Positions 42,718 through 51,425 of a stretch of 51,539 bases of DNA are shown here, one piece after another. The DNA comes from Deltaproteobacteria bacterium. GTDB lineage: Bacteria; Desulfobacterota; Dissulfuribacteria; Dissulfuribacterales; UBA3076. Positions within the stretch are counted from its first letter, which is position 1. Each line of letters starts with the position of its first letter. Location: the NCBI GenBank assembly GCA_003194495.1, contig PQXE01000002.1, positions 67,918 through 119,456 on the forward strand, read 5' to 3'. The translations under genes and the position numbers were made by a program. A model generated the notes under the pieces. It searched no databases, was not told where the DNA came from, and saw only the letters and a program-made list of their open reading frames with translations.

Positions 42718-43073
42718 TCATGAAATTTAGCTTCGGCAGTCTGGTGATGAAGAAGATTATCGAAGTTTGTGATGCTGTTCCTTTGCGGTTCCGTTAGATG
42801 GTCGGTCCCCTTCACACTTCCGTCACCAGCAATGCCCAACACAAGTAGACCACCTTCGACGTTCTTATTGGCAAAGGCGGAGATTGTTTCCTTGACATGG
42901 TTCCTAATCCCGTCCATTTGTCGGCGATTCAACGCGGCGACACCAGCACCAGCTTGCCCAGCCTCTTTGCGGTCAAAGTGTTGCCCCTCGAAGTCGTCAT
43001 CGGAATCTTGCGTGAGGAAGGCCCAATATGCGGATGAATCATCGAAAACTTGTCTAGGAGATGGCTTCTTCAT
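42612..43073 (-). CDS. Schlafen AlbA_2 domain, N-terminal part of the split Argonaute-fusion gene
   Basis: 153 residues as read, of which the first ~118 are native and the rest come from the MITE. AlbA_2 features: DFEGQHFDRKEAGQ, VKETISAFANKNVEGGLLVL, GIAGDGSVKGTDHL. In intact proteins this domain binds nucleic acid and is followed by the RecG-like fold encoded at 42552. The frame then enters the element and stops, so the product lacks the Argonaute part. The start codon ATG 43073 is the presumed original start of an ~1,120-residue protein. Confidence 0.78.
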   Translation of the reverse strand: MKKPSPRQVFDDSSAYWAFLTQDSDDDFEGQHFDRKEAGQAGAGVAALNRRQMDGIRNHVKETISAFANKNVEGGLLVLGIAGDGSVKGTDHLTEPQRNSITNFDNLLHHQTAEAKFHEGGIHLTQVQKRYLPEYIAFFPIFFAFHSKMANTL

Positions 43074-43153
43074 ATTTTTCTTTTCCGCATCAAGGCACCA
43101 TTTACCTCAGATAACCCATTGTGTTATTCTTGTCCCCGCGCATCTTGCTGGCA

Positions 43154-43285
43154 TCATGGCATCACATTTGCGTCACTGCCATTTACTAGTCCGGCACGCT
43201 CCTCTGGGTTAGCCAGCACATCCCAGATCTGTTCCAGGGCGGACTCAAGATCCTCTTGTATCCTGTTCAATGATTCCAGGAACAT
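43154..43285 (-). CDS. 43-residue helical small protein downstream of hsdS
   Basis: The ORF starts MFLESLNRIQEDLESALEQI and continues WDVLANPEERAGLV, an amphipathic helix pattern. AAGGAG lies at a good distance before ATG 43285. A 9-codon frame (MKEYVKELK) separates it from hsdS and overlaps its start (TAATG). It may be translated as part of the island operon. No family recognised. Confidence 0.4.
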   Translation of the reverse strand: MFLESLNRIQEDLESALEQIWDVLANPEERAGLVNGSDANVMP

Positions 43286-43313
43286 TACTTTAACTCCTTC
43301 ACATATTCTTTCA

Positions 43314-43925
43314 TTACAACTCCCCCCGAAAGGCCTTGGCGAGAAGGGCGGGCGTAAAGCTGACAAGATCCTCCTCAATTTCACAAAGAACCCGCCTAGC
43401 TTCCTCGGCGCGGCGGGTCAGTTCCTCGATCCGCGCCACGATCCGGTGTTGTTCGTCCAAGGGGGGTACGGGGATTTCAAGTGACGCAAGCAGTCCTTTT
43501 GATAACTCATCAAAGGTACAACCACGTCCCATGTTTTGCAGTTTTGTTACAGAGTTTTTGAGAACCCAGTATAAGTATCTATTGAAAATGTCATCTTGGG
43601 GGATGAGACTCTTGAAGCCCTGGTTTGTACACATGGGTTTTGTATTGATGGCGAGGTGCCCAATTGGTGCGCGACTAGATAACAGAACTGAGCCAGGAGG
43701 AAGAAGTTTGGTTGAACAGCTCTCATAGCCAACCTTAGTTATTTTTCTCTCAGTATCCGATATCTCAATGGAGTTTAGCTGCCCCAAATCCTTTGGGGTT
43801 GCCCAAAGAATATTTCCACCCCAGTACTTCTTAACCTTTGTTTTGGGCGTGGCACCAGAAACAATCTCTGCAATGTCTCCTATTCGATATTTTTTCCAGC
43901 CATTAGGAAAAGTAGAAATGCTCAT
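43314..43925 (-). CDS. hsdS: Half-length type I restriction specificity subunit HsdS
   Basis: 203 residues with a single target-recognition domain: GWKKYRIGDIAEIVSGATPK, GGNILWATPKDLG, LPPGSVLLSSRAPIGHLAIN and the conserved-region helix VPPLDEQHRIVARIEELTRR, ending LLAKAFRGEL. Usual HsdS proteins are ~400 residues with two such domains. A half-HsdS can act as a dimer giving a palindromic site, but no complete HsdM or HsdR partner is in the window, so it is probably orphaned. Its ATG overlaps the stop of the AlbA/GHKL gene (ATGA). Confidence 0.88.
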   Translation of the reverse strand: MSISTFPNGWKKYRIGDIAEIVSGATPKTKVKKYWGGNILWATPKDLGQLNSIEISDTERKITKVGYESCSTKLLPPGSVLLSSRAPIGHLAINTKPMCTNQGFKSLIPQDDIFNRYLYWVLKNSVTKLQNMGRGCTFDELSKGLLASLEIPVPPLDEQHRIVARIEELTRRAEEARRVLCEIEEDLVSFTPALLAKAFRGEL

Positions 43926-45400
43926 CCCTCATTTCCCCCTTCCAGCAACTCCCGCAGGACCCGCTCTCCCCTCTCCGTCAGCCGGTATTTCTGTAGGCGA
44001 CTTTTGGGTTTGTCGGGAATGGTCGTTTCAATGAAACCTCCCTCGAGGGCTGGCGAAATATACAACTCTCTGAATGATTTCCGATCCTTTAATCGTAAGG
44101 CGGTCTGCAGCCCCTCCCGGGTCATTTCGCCAACAATCGCTTGCAATAGCCGTTCGGCTTGGGGGGTGACTTGGGGGGTGACTTGGGGGGTGACTTGGGG
44201 GGTGACTTGAGGGGTGACTTGAGGGGTGACTTGCCCCTTGCCTGCCTGAATGGTTAAAGGTTCCGCCAACGGCACGACAAAGCGTAACCGCATTCCGATC
44301 TCAAGTATTTCCAGCGGCGGCAATCCCAGTTCCGCGGCCTCCCGGAACATACGGGGAACACCGCTACCCCATTGTTCGATCAGGTTCAATTCCCGGAAGA
44401 CACGGGCGATAACCGGATTACGAATTTTGGAGATGCCCTGCTTCATATCTTCAATGGTCATGCCCGGCAGCAGGATTCCCGGATTTTCAATCTCAATGCG
44501 ATCATCAAAGAAGGCGATCCGGATGGGCGCGCCACGCTGTGAATAATCGGTATGAACCAGTGCGTTGATAACAGCCTCGCGCAGAATCCCGAGGGGAATA
44601 CTCCAAACATCCTTGCGCCGCATATTCGAGAAGTCAGCTCTGCGCATGGCGTGTTTTTTAAGGAACAGCATGATGCTGTCCACTGCTTGTGGAAGATGGT
44701 CACGCAATTCAATATGGTCAAAAATATCCGCTTTGTCCTTGCCCACAAAGCGACCGCACTGCACCCAGGCATCAGGGAAGTATCTTTCTCGCTCCTTGCC
44801 GAAGAGCAGGATGCCGCCTTTCGTTGGAACCAGGCGTTTCTGATCATGGATCAACAGTCTCAAGGTCAGCAAATCGTTTTCGCCAAGGTCGCGTCGATCC
44901 CGGAACAGGGCCTTCAGCGCCGCCAGATCCAGATCGTCGACCGACAAACCGGGCATGGGCTGTTCATCAAAGGCAATGCCTTCAACAGAACGGTGCAACT
45001 CGGCGATCAGTTCCCTGTCGGCTTGACGATTGGTACAGCCGAGCCGCACATAGACACCGTTCTCCAGGCCTTCAGCCTTCAACCAATGTGGACGTGATCC
45101 GCTCAGAAACACTTCAACCACGAGCAGGGTCTTGCCCTCAACAGTCGTCATTTCAACATTAGGCACCAGGCGGGGAGTGATCGAGTCGGCAATCAAATTG
45201 CAGAGACGCTCCTCTTCATCCAGAGGGTGTTCAACCCCTACCGGCAGGCGAGTTCTATCGTCCACGCCAACAATCATCTGCCCGCCCGCAGTGTTGGCAA
45301 AGGCGACCAGGGTTTTCAACAGGTTTTTTGGTGACGACAGGTCCCGCTTGAACTCCAGTGTCTTGCCCTCCTCGCTTTGGAGCAATTCGACGATATTCAT
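43922..45400 (-). CDS. AlbA_2/RecG-like GHKL regulator of type I R-M locus
   Basis: 492 residues. N-terminal Schlafen AlbA_2 domain (EGKTLEFKRDLSSPKNLLKT, AFANTAGGQMIVGVDD), central RecG-like GHKL fold (ILREAVINALVHTDYSQRG, IEIENPGILLPGMT, EQWGSGVPRMFREA), a tandem QVTP repeat (~390-413) and a C-terminal winged-helix region (QTALRLKDRKSFRELYISPA). Proteins of this kind often lie between hsdM and hsdS and are thought to regulate the locus. It overlaps both the hsdM remnant and hsdS by 4 bp. It is an intact paralogue in architecture of the N-terminal half of the Argonaute fusion next door. Confidence 0.83.
   Translation of the reverse strand: MNIVELLQSEEGKTLEFKRDLSSPKNLLKTLVAFANTAGGQMIVGVDDRTRLPVGVEHPLDEEERLCNLIADSITPRLVPNVEMTTVEGKTLLVVEVFLSGSRPHWLKAEGLENGVYVRLGCTNRQADRELIAELHRSVEGIAFDEQPMPGLSVDDLDLAALKALFRDRRDLGENDLLTLRLLIHDQKRLVPTKGGILLFGKERERYFPDAWVQCGRFVGKDKADIFDHIELRDHLPQAVDSIMLFLKKHAMRRADFSNMRRKDVWSIPLGILREAVINALVHTDYSQRGAPIRIAFFDDRIEIENPGILLPGMTIEDMKQGISKIRNPVIARVFRELNLIEQWGSGVPRMFREAAELGLPPLEILEIGMRLRFVVPLAEPLTIQAGKGQVTPQVTPQVTPQVTPQVTPQVTPQAERLLQAIVGEMTREGLQTALRLKDRKSFRELYISPALEGGFIETTIPDKPKSRLQKYRLTERGERVLRELLEGGNEG
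44161..44232 (-). repeat. Six 12-bp tandem repeats encoding QVTP
   Basis: Six consecutive 12-bp units (ggggggtgactt, the last two gaggggtgactt on the + strand) encode (QVTP)6 inside the AlbA/GHKL gene. Being a multiple of three, copy-number changes alter linker length without a frameshift. Confidence 0.92.
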
Positions 45401-45515
45401 TTCCCGCTCTCCCCTTCCAGCAACTCCCGCATTTCCTAAATCAGTTCAAGAATACGCTCTTCCTTGGTGGCTACGGATGCGAGGATTTCTTCCGGTGGAC
45501 CGGTTCGTTGAAAAA
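45397..45515 (-). pseudogene. hsdM: C-terminal scar of hsdM (type I methyltransferase)
   Basis: Just upstream of the AlbA/GHKL gene the minus strand encodes PPEEILASVATKEERILELI, then an in-frame TAG, then EMRELLEGESGK and a TGA that overlaps the next ATG. This is the typical C-terminal tail of HsdM. The catalytic NPPF region and everything else upstream are absent, because smpB follows within ~50 bp. The methylase has been deleted. Confidence 0.65.
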
Positions 45516-45566
45516 TCAATAGTGGAGGCGGCGGGTGAGGTATCAATACCGATAAAAGACGCATTA

Positions 45567-46037
45567 TTACCGTATCTTATAATCCTTCTGGAATTCTCGC
45601 TCCAGGGTCTTTCGCCTCATGGTCTCCCGCTTGTCATATAATTTCTTGCCCTTGGCCAAGGCGAGTTCCACTTTTGCCTTACCATTTTTGAAATAAATAC
45701 GAAGAGGTATCAGGGTATATCCGCGTTCCTGAATCTTTCCCATCAACCTCCGGATTTCCCGGTGATTGAGAAGGAGTTTCCTGGCCCTTGTCGGGTCCAG
45801 CTTACCGCTATCGGCTGCATAGGGATATGGGGATATGTGCACGTTGTGGAGCCAGGCCTCGCCATACCTGAAGCCCACATATCCATCGCCGAGGCTGGCC
45901 CTTGCTTCCCTCAGGGACTTGACCTCCGGCCCAAGAAGGACAAGGCCTGCCTCCACGGTACTTTCTATGTGATATTGATGTCTGGCCTTACGGTTCTGGC
46001 AGACGATCTTTATTCCTTCGCTATCTATTTTCTTCAA
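45567..46037 (-). CDS. smpB: SsrA-binding protein SmpB
   Basis: 156 residues, full-length. Family motifs: NRKARHQYHIESTVEAGLVL, GPEVKSLREARASLGDGYV, HISPYPYA, LLLNHREIRRLMGKIQERGY and the basic C-terminal tail GKKLYDKRETMRRKTLER. SmpB brings tmRNA to stalled ribosomes. It ends the guaA-dnaE-smpB block and directly borders the second defence island. No ssrA gene lies next to it in the window. Confidence 0.96.
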   Translation of the reverse strand: MKKIDSEGIKIVCQNRKARHQYHIESTVEAGLVLLGPEVKSLREARASLGDGYVGFRYGEAWLHNVHISPYPYAADSGKLDPTRARKLLLNHREIRRLMGKIQERGYTLIPLRIYFKNGKAKVELALAKGKKLYDKRETMRRKTLEREFQKDYKIR

Positions 46038-46061
46038 ATTGAAGTACCTTCAATCATTCTA

Positions 46062-49000
46062 TCATTCTATCGAATTATTATTCACTTGTTCATATTCTAC
46101 CTTAAATCCGGCATAACCCAACAAATCATTCATGCTTACAGTAAGCTCAGGACTTATGCTAACATTATATTCCTCAGGGAGGCTTAGAATTACCCGGCCT
46201 CTCTCCTTGAGAGTAATAGCCAGTTTCACAGGATATGATCCATGGTGTCTGTTGAACAGATCCTGTAAAGGCTTGAGTACCGGAGGTCCTATCCGATCTC
46301 CTTGAAGCTCGATCATGAGTCCTCTTACTCTTTGTTTACAGGCTTTATCCAGCGGCTCCAAGGAGTTAGCAAGTATCTTGTTGATTTTTTTATCATCTTC
46401 CTTTTTGAGGGTCCCTGTAACCCATACAGGCGAATCATCATCAATCAATTCCTTTGCCTTTGCGTATATCTCCGGAAAACAGACCACTTCAATAGAACCA
46501 TGTAAGTCTTCAAGGGTCAGAAAGGCCATTCGATCTCCCTTTTTGGTGGTAATTTCCTTTTTGGTCCGGATTATCCCCGCAAGACCAATCTGACTCCCAT
46601 CCAGCATCCCGGAAACATTGCCCGTATGTTCACCGCCCATCCTGGAAAGGTCATCCCTGTATGGGTCCAGGGGATGACCACTGATATAGAATCCAAGATA
46701 AATTTTTTCATTAGCAAGGCATTCAAGTTCAGGCCATTCGGGTATATCAGGCAGGATCAGCGCAGACTCCTGTGGCTTCTCAGGAGCTGCCTGGGCCATA
46801 AAGTCAAAAAGAGACATCTGGCCTGAAAGCCGTTCCTGTTTTTTGGATTGGCCAAGATCCAGGGCTGCGTCCAGGACGGCAATCAATTGCGAACGTCGGT
46901 GCCCAAGGGAATCAAAGGCCCCGCACTTTATAAGGCTTTCAAGCATCCGCTTGTTAACCTTTCTGAGATCAACCCTGGAGCAGAAGTCCTCAAAGCTGGA
47001 ATACTGCCCATTGTCTTCTCTTTCATGAACAATGACCTCTATTGCGCCTGATCCGACATTTTTTACGGATGCAAGGCCAAAGCGGATACTCTCCTTCTCT
47101 ATTGTGAAATCCACCTTGCTGTGGTTGATATCCGGTGGGAGAATTTGAATGTCTCTTGCCCGGCACTCGCTTATGAACTTCACCACCCCATCTGTATTTC
47201 CCAGTTCGTTGGATAACAGTGAAGCCATGAAGGGCACCGGATAGTGCGTTTTTAACCATGCAGTCTGATAGGCTATCAGGGCATAGGCCGCAGAGTGGCT
47301 CTTATTAAAACCATATCCTGCAAATTTCTCCATCAAATCAAAGATGATCTTGGCCTTGAAATCCGGGATGCCATGCTTTATGGCACCTGATTGAAAGCGG
47401 TCCCGCTGTGCGGCCATTTCCTTATGATCTTTTTTGCCCATGGCCCTTCTCAGGATATCGCCCTCACCAAGGCTGTACCCTGCCAGTACCTGGGCTATTT
47501 TCATTACCTGTTCCTGGTAGACTATGACCCCATATGTCTCCTTGAGAATGGGCTCAAGCTCCGGCAGGAGATAGGTTACTTCAACCTCTCCGTTTTTGGC
47601 CTTTACAGCCTGGTCCACCATGCCGCTTTCCATGGGCCCCGGACGGTGGAGGGCCACCAGGGCTATTATGTCAGTGAAGCCGGAGGGCCTCATGCGCTGT
47701 AAAAGGTCCTTCATTCCCGGGCTTTCAAGCTGAAATACTCCGGTGGTATTCGCACTTGACAGGAGCTTATAGGTCTCAGGGTCATCCAGGGGGATCTTGG
47801 CCAGGTTAATATCCGTCCCTAGGTGCTCTTTGATAAGCTTGAGGGCCGTATCTATTACAGTCAGTGTCCTCAGCCCGAGAAAGTCAAACTTGATAAGCCC
47901 TGTCTTTTCCACATACTTCATGGCAAACTGAGTAACAGTCTCGCCGTGTTGACCTTTGGTAAGGGGCAGATATTCCACCATGGGTCTGTCTGAGATAACC
48001 ACTCCTGCCGCATGAGTTGAGGCATGGCGCGGAAGACCTTCAAGGGATCGCGCGACGGTAAGGAGTTCCGCTATCCTCGGGTCTTTTTTCTCAAGTTGAT
48101 CAAGTTTCGGTTCGAGCTTAACGGCCTTCTCAAGGGTAATATTGAGCTGGTCAGGGACCAGCTTGGCTATGCGGTCCACTTCCTGATAAGGTATTCCAAG
48201 GGCCCTGCCGACGTCTCTGATTACTGCTTTGGCCTTCATCTGACCGAATGTGATTATCTGGGCTACAAAGTCCTCACCGCCATACTTTTCCGTAACATAT
48301 TGAATTACCTCATCCCTGCGGTTCATGCAGAAATCTATATCTATGTCAGGCAGGGATTCCCGCTCAACATTCAAAAATCTCTCAAAAAAGAGACCGTACT
48401 TTACCGGGTCGATGTCTGTAATCCGCATGGCATAGGCCACCAGGGAGCCTGCAGCAGAGCCCCTGCCCGGTCCGACCGGTATGGATTGAGACTTTGCCCA
48501 GTTAATAAAATCAGCAACTATAAGAAAGTAGGAAGCAAAACCCTTTTCCTTTATGACAGATATCTCGGTCTCAAATCTTTCCCTGTATTGGGCCTGTTCT
48601 TCTTTGTGGATTCCATCCTCCAGAAAACGCTCATCAAGACCCTTTTTGGCAGTAACCTCAAAAAGCCCGCTGTAGGTCTCGCCTTTCTTTATCGGATAGA
48701 GGGGAAAGTGCCGTTTTCCAAGTTCCAGCTCTACATTGCATTTCTTAGCTATCTCACCCGTCATGGCCACGGCATCAGGATAGTCTTTAAATCTCTCGGC
48801 CATCTCCTCGGGAGAAGTAAAGTAGAGTTTATCCGTGGAGAAACGCATCCTGTTGGTATCATTTACTGTCTTGTTGGTCTGTATACACAGCAGGACGTCA
48901 TGGGCCTTGGCATCCTCAGGGGTCAGGTAGTGACAATCATTAGTGGCAACCACAGGGAGCCCCATTTCTTTACCAAGATCCATCAGCCCCTGGTTTACTA

Positions 49001-49586
49001 TTGTCTGCTCGGCTATATCATTTTCCTGTATTTCCAGATAAAAACGGTTTTCAAATACGCTTGCGTAGGTCTCTGCAACGGCCTTTGCCCTCTTCCTGTC
49101 CCCATGGAGGATAGCAGCCGGAATCTGACCGTGAAGACAGGCAGAGAGCGCTATAAGACCCTGATTCAAATCTTCCATAAGCTCAAGATCCACCCGCGGC
49201 TTGTAGAAAAAGCCTTCAAACTGGGCAATGCTCACCAGTTTCAGGAGATTCTTGTATCCGGTGTTATTTTGCGCCAGTAAAACAAGATGAAAGGCGGCCT
49301 CCCTTGAACTCCGGGCACTCCTGTCCTTGCGTCCCTTGGGTGCAACATAGACTTCACACCCGATAATAGGCTTAATGTTATGCTTTAGGGCTTGTTCGTA
49401 AAACCTGAGTGCTCCGTACATATTTCCGTGATCTGTCATGGCTACGGCCTTATAGCCATATTTCACGGCCCTGGGAAAAAGGTCCTTCAGCCTGATAGCA
49501 CCATCAAGGAGACTATATTCCGTGTGGAGGTGGAGATGTGTGAAGGGATTTGGTGATTTGGTGATTTGGTGATTTGGTGATTGCAT
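46062..49586 (-). CDS. dnaE: DNA polymerase III alpha subunit DnaE
   Basis: About 1174 residues, the usual DnaE1 length. N-terminal PHP domain FTHLHLHTEYSLLDGAI and AMTDHGNMYGA, polymerase palm GPGRGSAAGSLVAYAM and ESLPDIDIDFCMNRRDEV (catalytic Asps), then HASTHAAGVVISD, GFNKSHSAAYALIAYQTAWL, and an OB domain (IGLAGIIRTKKEITTKKGD) near the end. It is the replicative polymerase. I prefer ATG 49586 to TTG 49628, which lies within the guaA end. The first residues MQSPNHQITKSPNPF come from a phrase repeat, leaving the conserved domain to begin at about residue 15. Confidence 0.95.
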   Translation of the reverse strand: MQSPNHQITKSPNPFTHLHLHTEYSLLDGAIRLKDLFPRAVKYGYKAVAMTDHGNMYGALRFYEQALKHNIKPIIGCEVYVAPKGRKDRSARSSREAAFHLVLLAQNNTGYKNLLKLVSIAQFEGFFYKPRVDLELMEDLNQGLIALSACLHGQIPAAILHGDRKRAKAVAETYASVFENRFYLEIQENDIAEQTIVNQGLMDLGKEMGLPVVATNDCHYLTPEDAKAHDVLLCIQTNKTVNDTNRMRFSTDKLYFTSPEEMAERFKDYPDAVAMTGEIAKKCNVELELGKRHFPLYPIKKGETYSGLFEVTAKKGLDERFLEDGIHKEEQAQYRERFETEISVIKEKGFASYFLIVADFINWAKSQSIPVGPGRGSAAGSLVAYAMRITDIDPVKYGLFFERFLNVERESLPDIDIDFCMNRRDEVIQYVTEKYGGEDFVAQIITFGQMKAKAVIRDVGRALGIPYQEVDRIAKLVPDQLNITLEKAVKLEPKLDQLEKKDPRIAELLTVARSLEGLPRHASTHAAGVVISDRPMVEYLPLTKGQHGETVTQFAMKYVEKTGLIKFDFLGLRTLTVIDTALKLIKEHLGTDINLAKIPLDDPETYKLLSSANTTGVFQLESPGMKDLLQRMRPSGFTDIIALVALHRPGPMESGMVDQAVKAKNGEVEVTYLLPELEPILKETYGVIVYQEQVMKIAQVLAGYSLGEGDILRRAMGKKDHKEMAAQRDRFQSGAIKHGIPDFKAKIIFDLMEKFAGYGFNKSHSAAYALIAYQTAWLKTHYPVPFMASLLSNELGNTDGVVKFISECRARDIQILPPDINHSKVDFTIEKESIRFGLASVKNVGSGAIEVIVHEREDNGQYSSFEDFCSRVDLRKVNKRMLESLIKCGAFDSLGHRRSQLIAVLDAALDLGQSKKQERLSGQMSLFDFMAQAAPEKPQESALILPDIPEWPELECLANEKIYLGFYISGHPLDPYRDDLSRMGGEHTGNVSGMLDGSQIGLAGIIRTKKEITTKKGDRMAFLTLEDLHGSIEVVCFPEIYAKAKELIDDDSPVWVTGTLKKEDDKKINKILANSLEPLDKACKQRVRGLMIELQGDRIGPPVLKPLQDLFNRHHGSYPVKLAITLKERGRVILSLPEEYNVSISPELTVSMNDLLGYAGFKVEYEQVNNNSIE
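49544..49583 (-). repeat. ccaaatca phrase repeat encoding the DnaE N-terminus
   Basis: Four tandem copies of a 9-bp unit (ggtgatttg on +) cover the sequence just after the dnaE start codon. They encode a Ser-Pro-Asn/Gln-Ile-Thr-Lys-rich leader. The unit count determines the frame to within whole codons. Confidence 0.75.
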
Positions 49587-49614
49587 AGGTCCTATCTGCT
49601 CCGTGCTGTCTTCC

Positions 49615-51168
49615 TCATTCCCACTCAATAGTGGCGGGGGGCTTTGAGCTTATGTCGTAGCATACACGGTTTACCCCACGCACTTCGTTGATAATCCTGT
49701 TTGAGATTTTTGCAAGCAGGTCTGTTGGGAGTCGTGTCCAGTCCGCGGTCATGGCGTCCAGGCTGTCTACAATCCTTATTGCCACTACGTTATCATAGGT
49801 GCGCTCATCTCCCATAACACCTACTGTCCTTACTGGAAGGAGCACAGCAAATGCCTGCCAGACCTTTCTGTACCAGCTACTGGATTTCATGATTTCAAGG
49901 ACAATTGCATCCGCCTCTCTCAGTACTTCCAGATGTTCAGCAGTCACTTCTCCCAGGATTCGTATAGCCAATCCCGGTCCGGGGAAGGGGTGGCGAAAAA
50001 CAAGATCTTCAGGCATACCGAGTTCCAAAGCAACTTTTCGAACTTCGTCTTTAAAGAGTTCCCGGAGGGGCTCTATCAGCTCAAGTTGCATGACATCCGG
50101 AAGCCCTCCTACGTTGTGGTGACTCTTTATTGTGGCGGAAGGACCTTTGAAAGACACGCTCTCTATGACATCCGGATACAGGGTTCCCTGGGCGAGGAAG
50201 TTGACATCCCCGATTCGCCTTGCCTCTTCCTCAAAAATCCGGATGAATTCTTCTCCTATTGTCCTTCGTTTTTTCTCAGGGTCCTCTATGCCTGTAAGTT
50301 TGCTGAGAAAGCGATTGCCGGCATCCACATAATGGACCTTGAGGTCAAACTGTTTCAGAAAGGCCAAAACCGTCTCTGCTTCATTTTTTCTTAAAAGCCC
50401 ATTGTTAACAAAAACGCTTGTTAGTTGATGACCCACCGCCCTGTTTACCAAAAGGGCCGTGACCGTAGAATCCACTCCGCCTGAAAGGGCGCATATTATC
50501 CTGCCGGTTCCGACCCTGGCCTTCATGTCATTGGTGGCACTTTCCACAAAGGAGTGCATGTCCCAGGTAGGCGTGCACCCGCAGATCCTGAACAGGAAGT
50601 TGGCAATCACATCCTTTCCGATCTCAGTATTGACTACCTCCGGATGGAACTGGACTCCGAAAAAGGGCAATGTCCGGTGCCGCATGGCCGCCACGGGGCA
50701 GGATTCACTGTGAGCTATGCCGATGAAATCCTTGGGCAGGGCCTCTATCCTGTCACCATGGCTCATCCATACCTGATATGTGACAGGATCATGGGCAAGG
50801 CCGTGAAATATATCAGATGAATCATCAATTGAGAGTCGGACAGGACCGTATTCTCTGTGCCCGCTGTGTTCCACCGTACCTTTGAGAAGGTGTGTGGTAA
50901 GCTGCATACCATAGCAAATGCCCAGGATCGGGACCCCGAGTTCAAACAGCTCAGGAGAGACAGCCGGGGCTTCTTTATCATAAACACTTGCAGGTCCCCC
51001 TGACAGGATAATTCCCTTTGGGTTTCTCGCCTTTACTTTTTCCAGAGGAATATTATATGGGTATATCTCACAATAGACCTTGGCCTCCCTGACCCGCCTT
51101 GCTATGAGCTGGGTGGTCTGGGAACCGAAGTCAAGGATCAACACCTTTTGTTCAAGTATATTTGTCAT
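49615..51168 (-). CDS. guaA: GMP synthase (glutamine-hydrolysing)
   Basis: 517 residues. Class I glutamine amidotransferase domain with nucleophile Cys in [16 protein letters not shown] and [11 protein letters not shown]-pyrophosphatase P-loop [16 protein letters not shown]-terminal dimerisation domain ending [14 protein letters not shown]. It converts XMP to GMP in purine synthesis. The dnaE gene follows 28 bp downstream, and the two are probably cotranscribed. Confidence 0.97.
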   Translation of the reverse strand: MTNILEQKVLILDFGSQTTQLIARRVREAKVYCEIYPYNIPLEKVKARNPKGIILSGGPASVYDKEAPAVSPELFELGVPILGICYGMQLTTHLLKGTVEHSGHREYGPVRLSIDDSSDIFHGLAHDPVTYQVWMSHGDRIEALPKDFIGIAHSESCPVAAMRHRTLPFFGVQFHPEVVNTEIGKDVIANFLFRICGCTPTWDMHSFVESATNDMKARVGTGRIICALSGGVDSTVTALLVNRAVGHQLTSVFVNNGLLRKNEAETVLAFLKQFDLKVHYVDAGNRFLSKLTGIEDPEKKRRTIGEEFIRIFEEEARRIGDVNFLAQGTLYPDVIESVSFKGPSATIKSHHNVGGLPDVMQLELIEPLRELFKDEVRKVALELGMPEDLVFRHPFPGPGLAIRILGEVTAEHLEVLREADAIVLEIMKSSSWYRKVWQAFAVLLPVRTVGVMGDERTYDNVVAIRIVDSLDAMTADWTRLPTDLLAKISNRIINEVRGVNRVCYDISSKPPATIEWE

Positions 51169-51261
51169 GGCGTTTTAAGCCTCCAGGATTGACAATAACA
51201 TTGACCGGGCACTGAGCCAAGTTTGCTGTGTTATACATTTACGTTTTTCCTTAAGAAGGTC

Positions 51262-51289
51262 ATTGCGAGGAGCGTAGCGACGAAGCAAT
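51262..51289. repeat. attgcgaggagcg...gcaat palindromic REP-like repeat
   Basis: The 28-bp sequence attgcgaggagcgtagcg followed by acgaagcaat is an imperfect palindrome of a type I have often seen repeated across bacterial genomes, especially in Desulfobacterota. It lies upstream of guaA. Confidence 0.65.
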
Positions 51290-51311
51290 CTAAATTTACA
51301 GTCTAAAGTTT

Positions 51312-51425
51312 GGCATCCTTCATTTTGTAGTTTACATTTTTTCAACATAGATGGATGCCAGCTCTTAGCCATTAGGTATTAGATAAAAACTTTGTATAAA
51401 AACGGAGTGTTAAGCTCAGAGATCA
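51312..51425. repeat. Second copy of the ggcatccttcat element (left part)
   Basis: About 105 bp match the left half of the 20611-20819 element (ggcatccttcatt, gtagtttaca, ttcaacata, ggatgcc, tagccattag), but the right inverted end is not found before the window edge. The gap from 51169 to the window end holds this, the REP-like repeat and nothing else I can name. Confidence 0.7.

Noticed and set aside
44161..44232. CRISPR-like array
   Set aside because: The units are 12-bp head-to-tail repeats without spacers and lie in a coding frame.
48024..49280. 418-codon + strand frame
   Set aside because: It lies wholly antisense to dnaE, shows no domain pattern and has no ribosome site.
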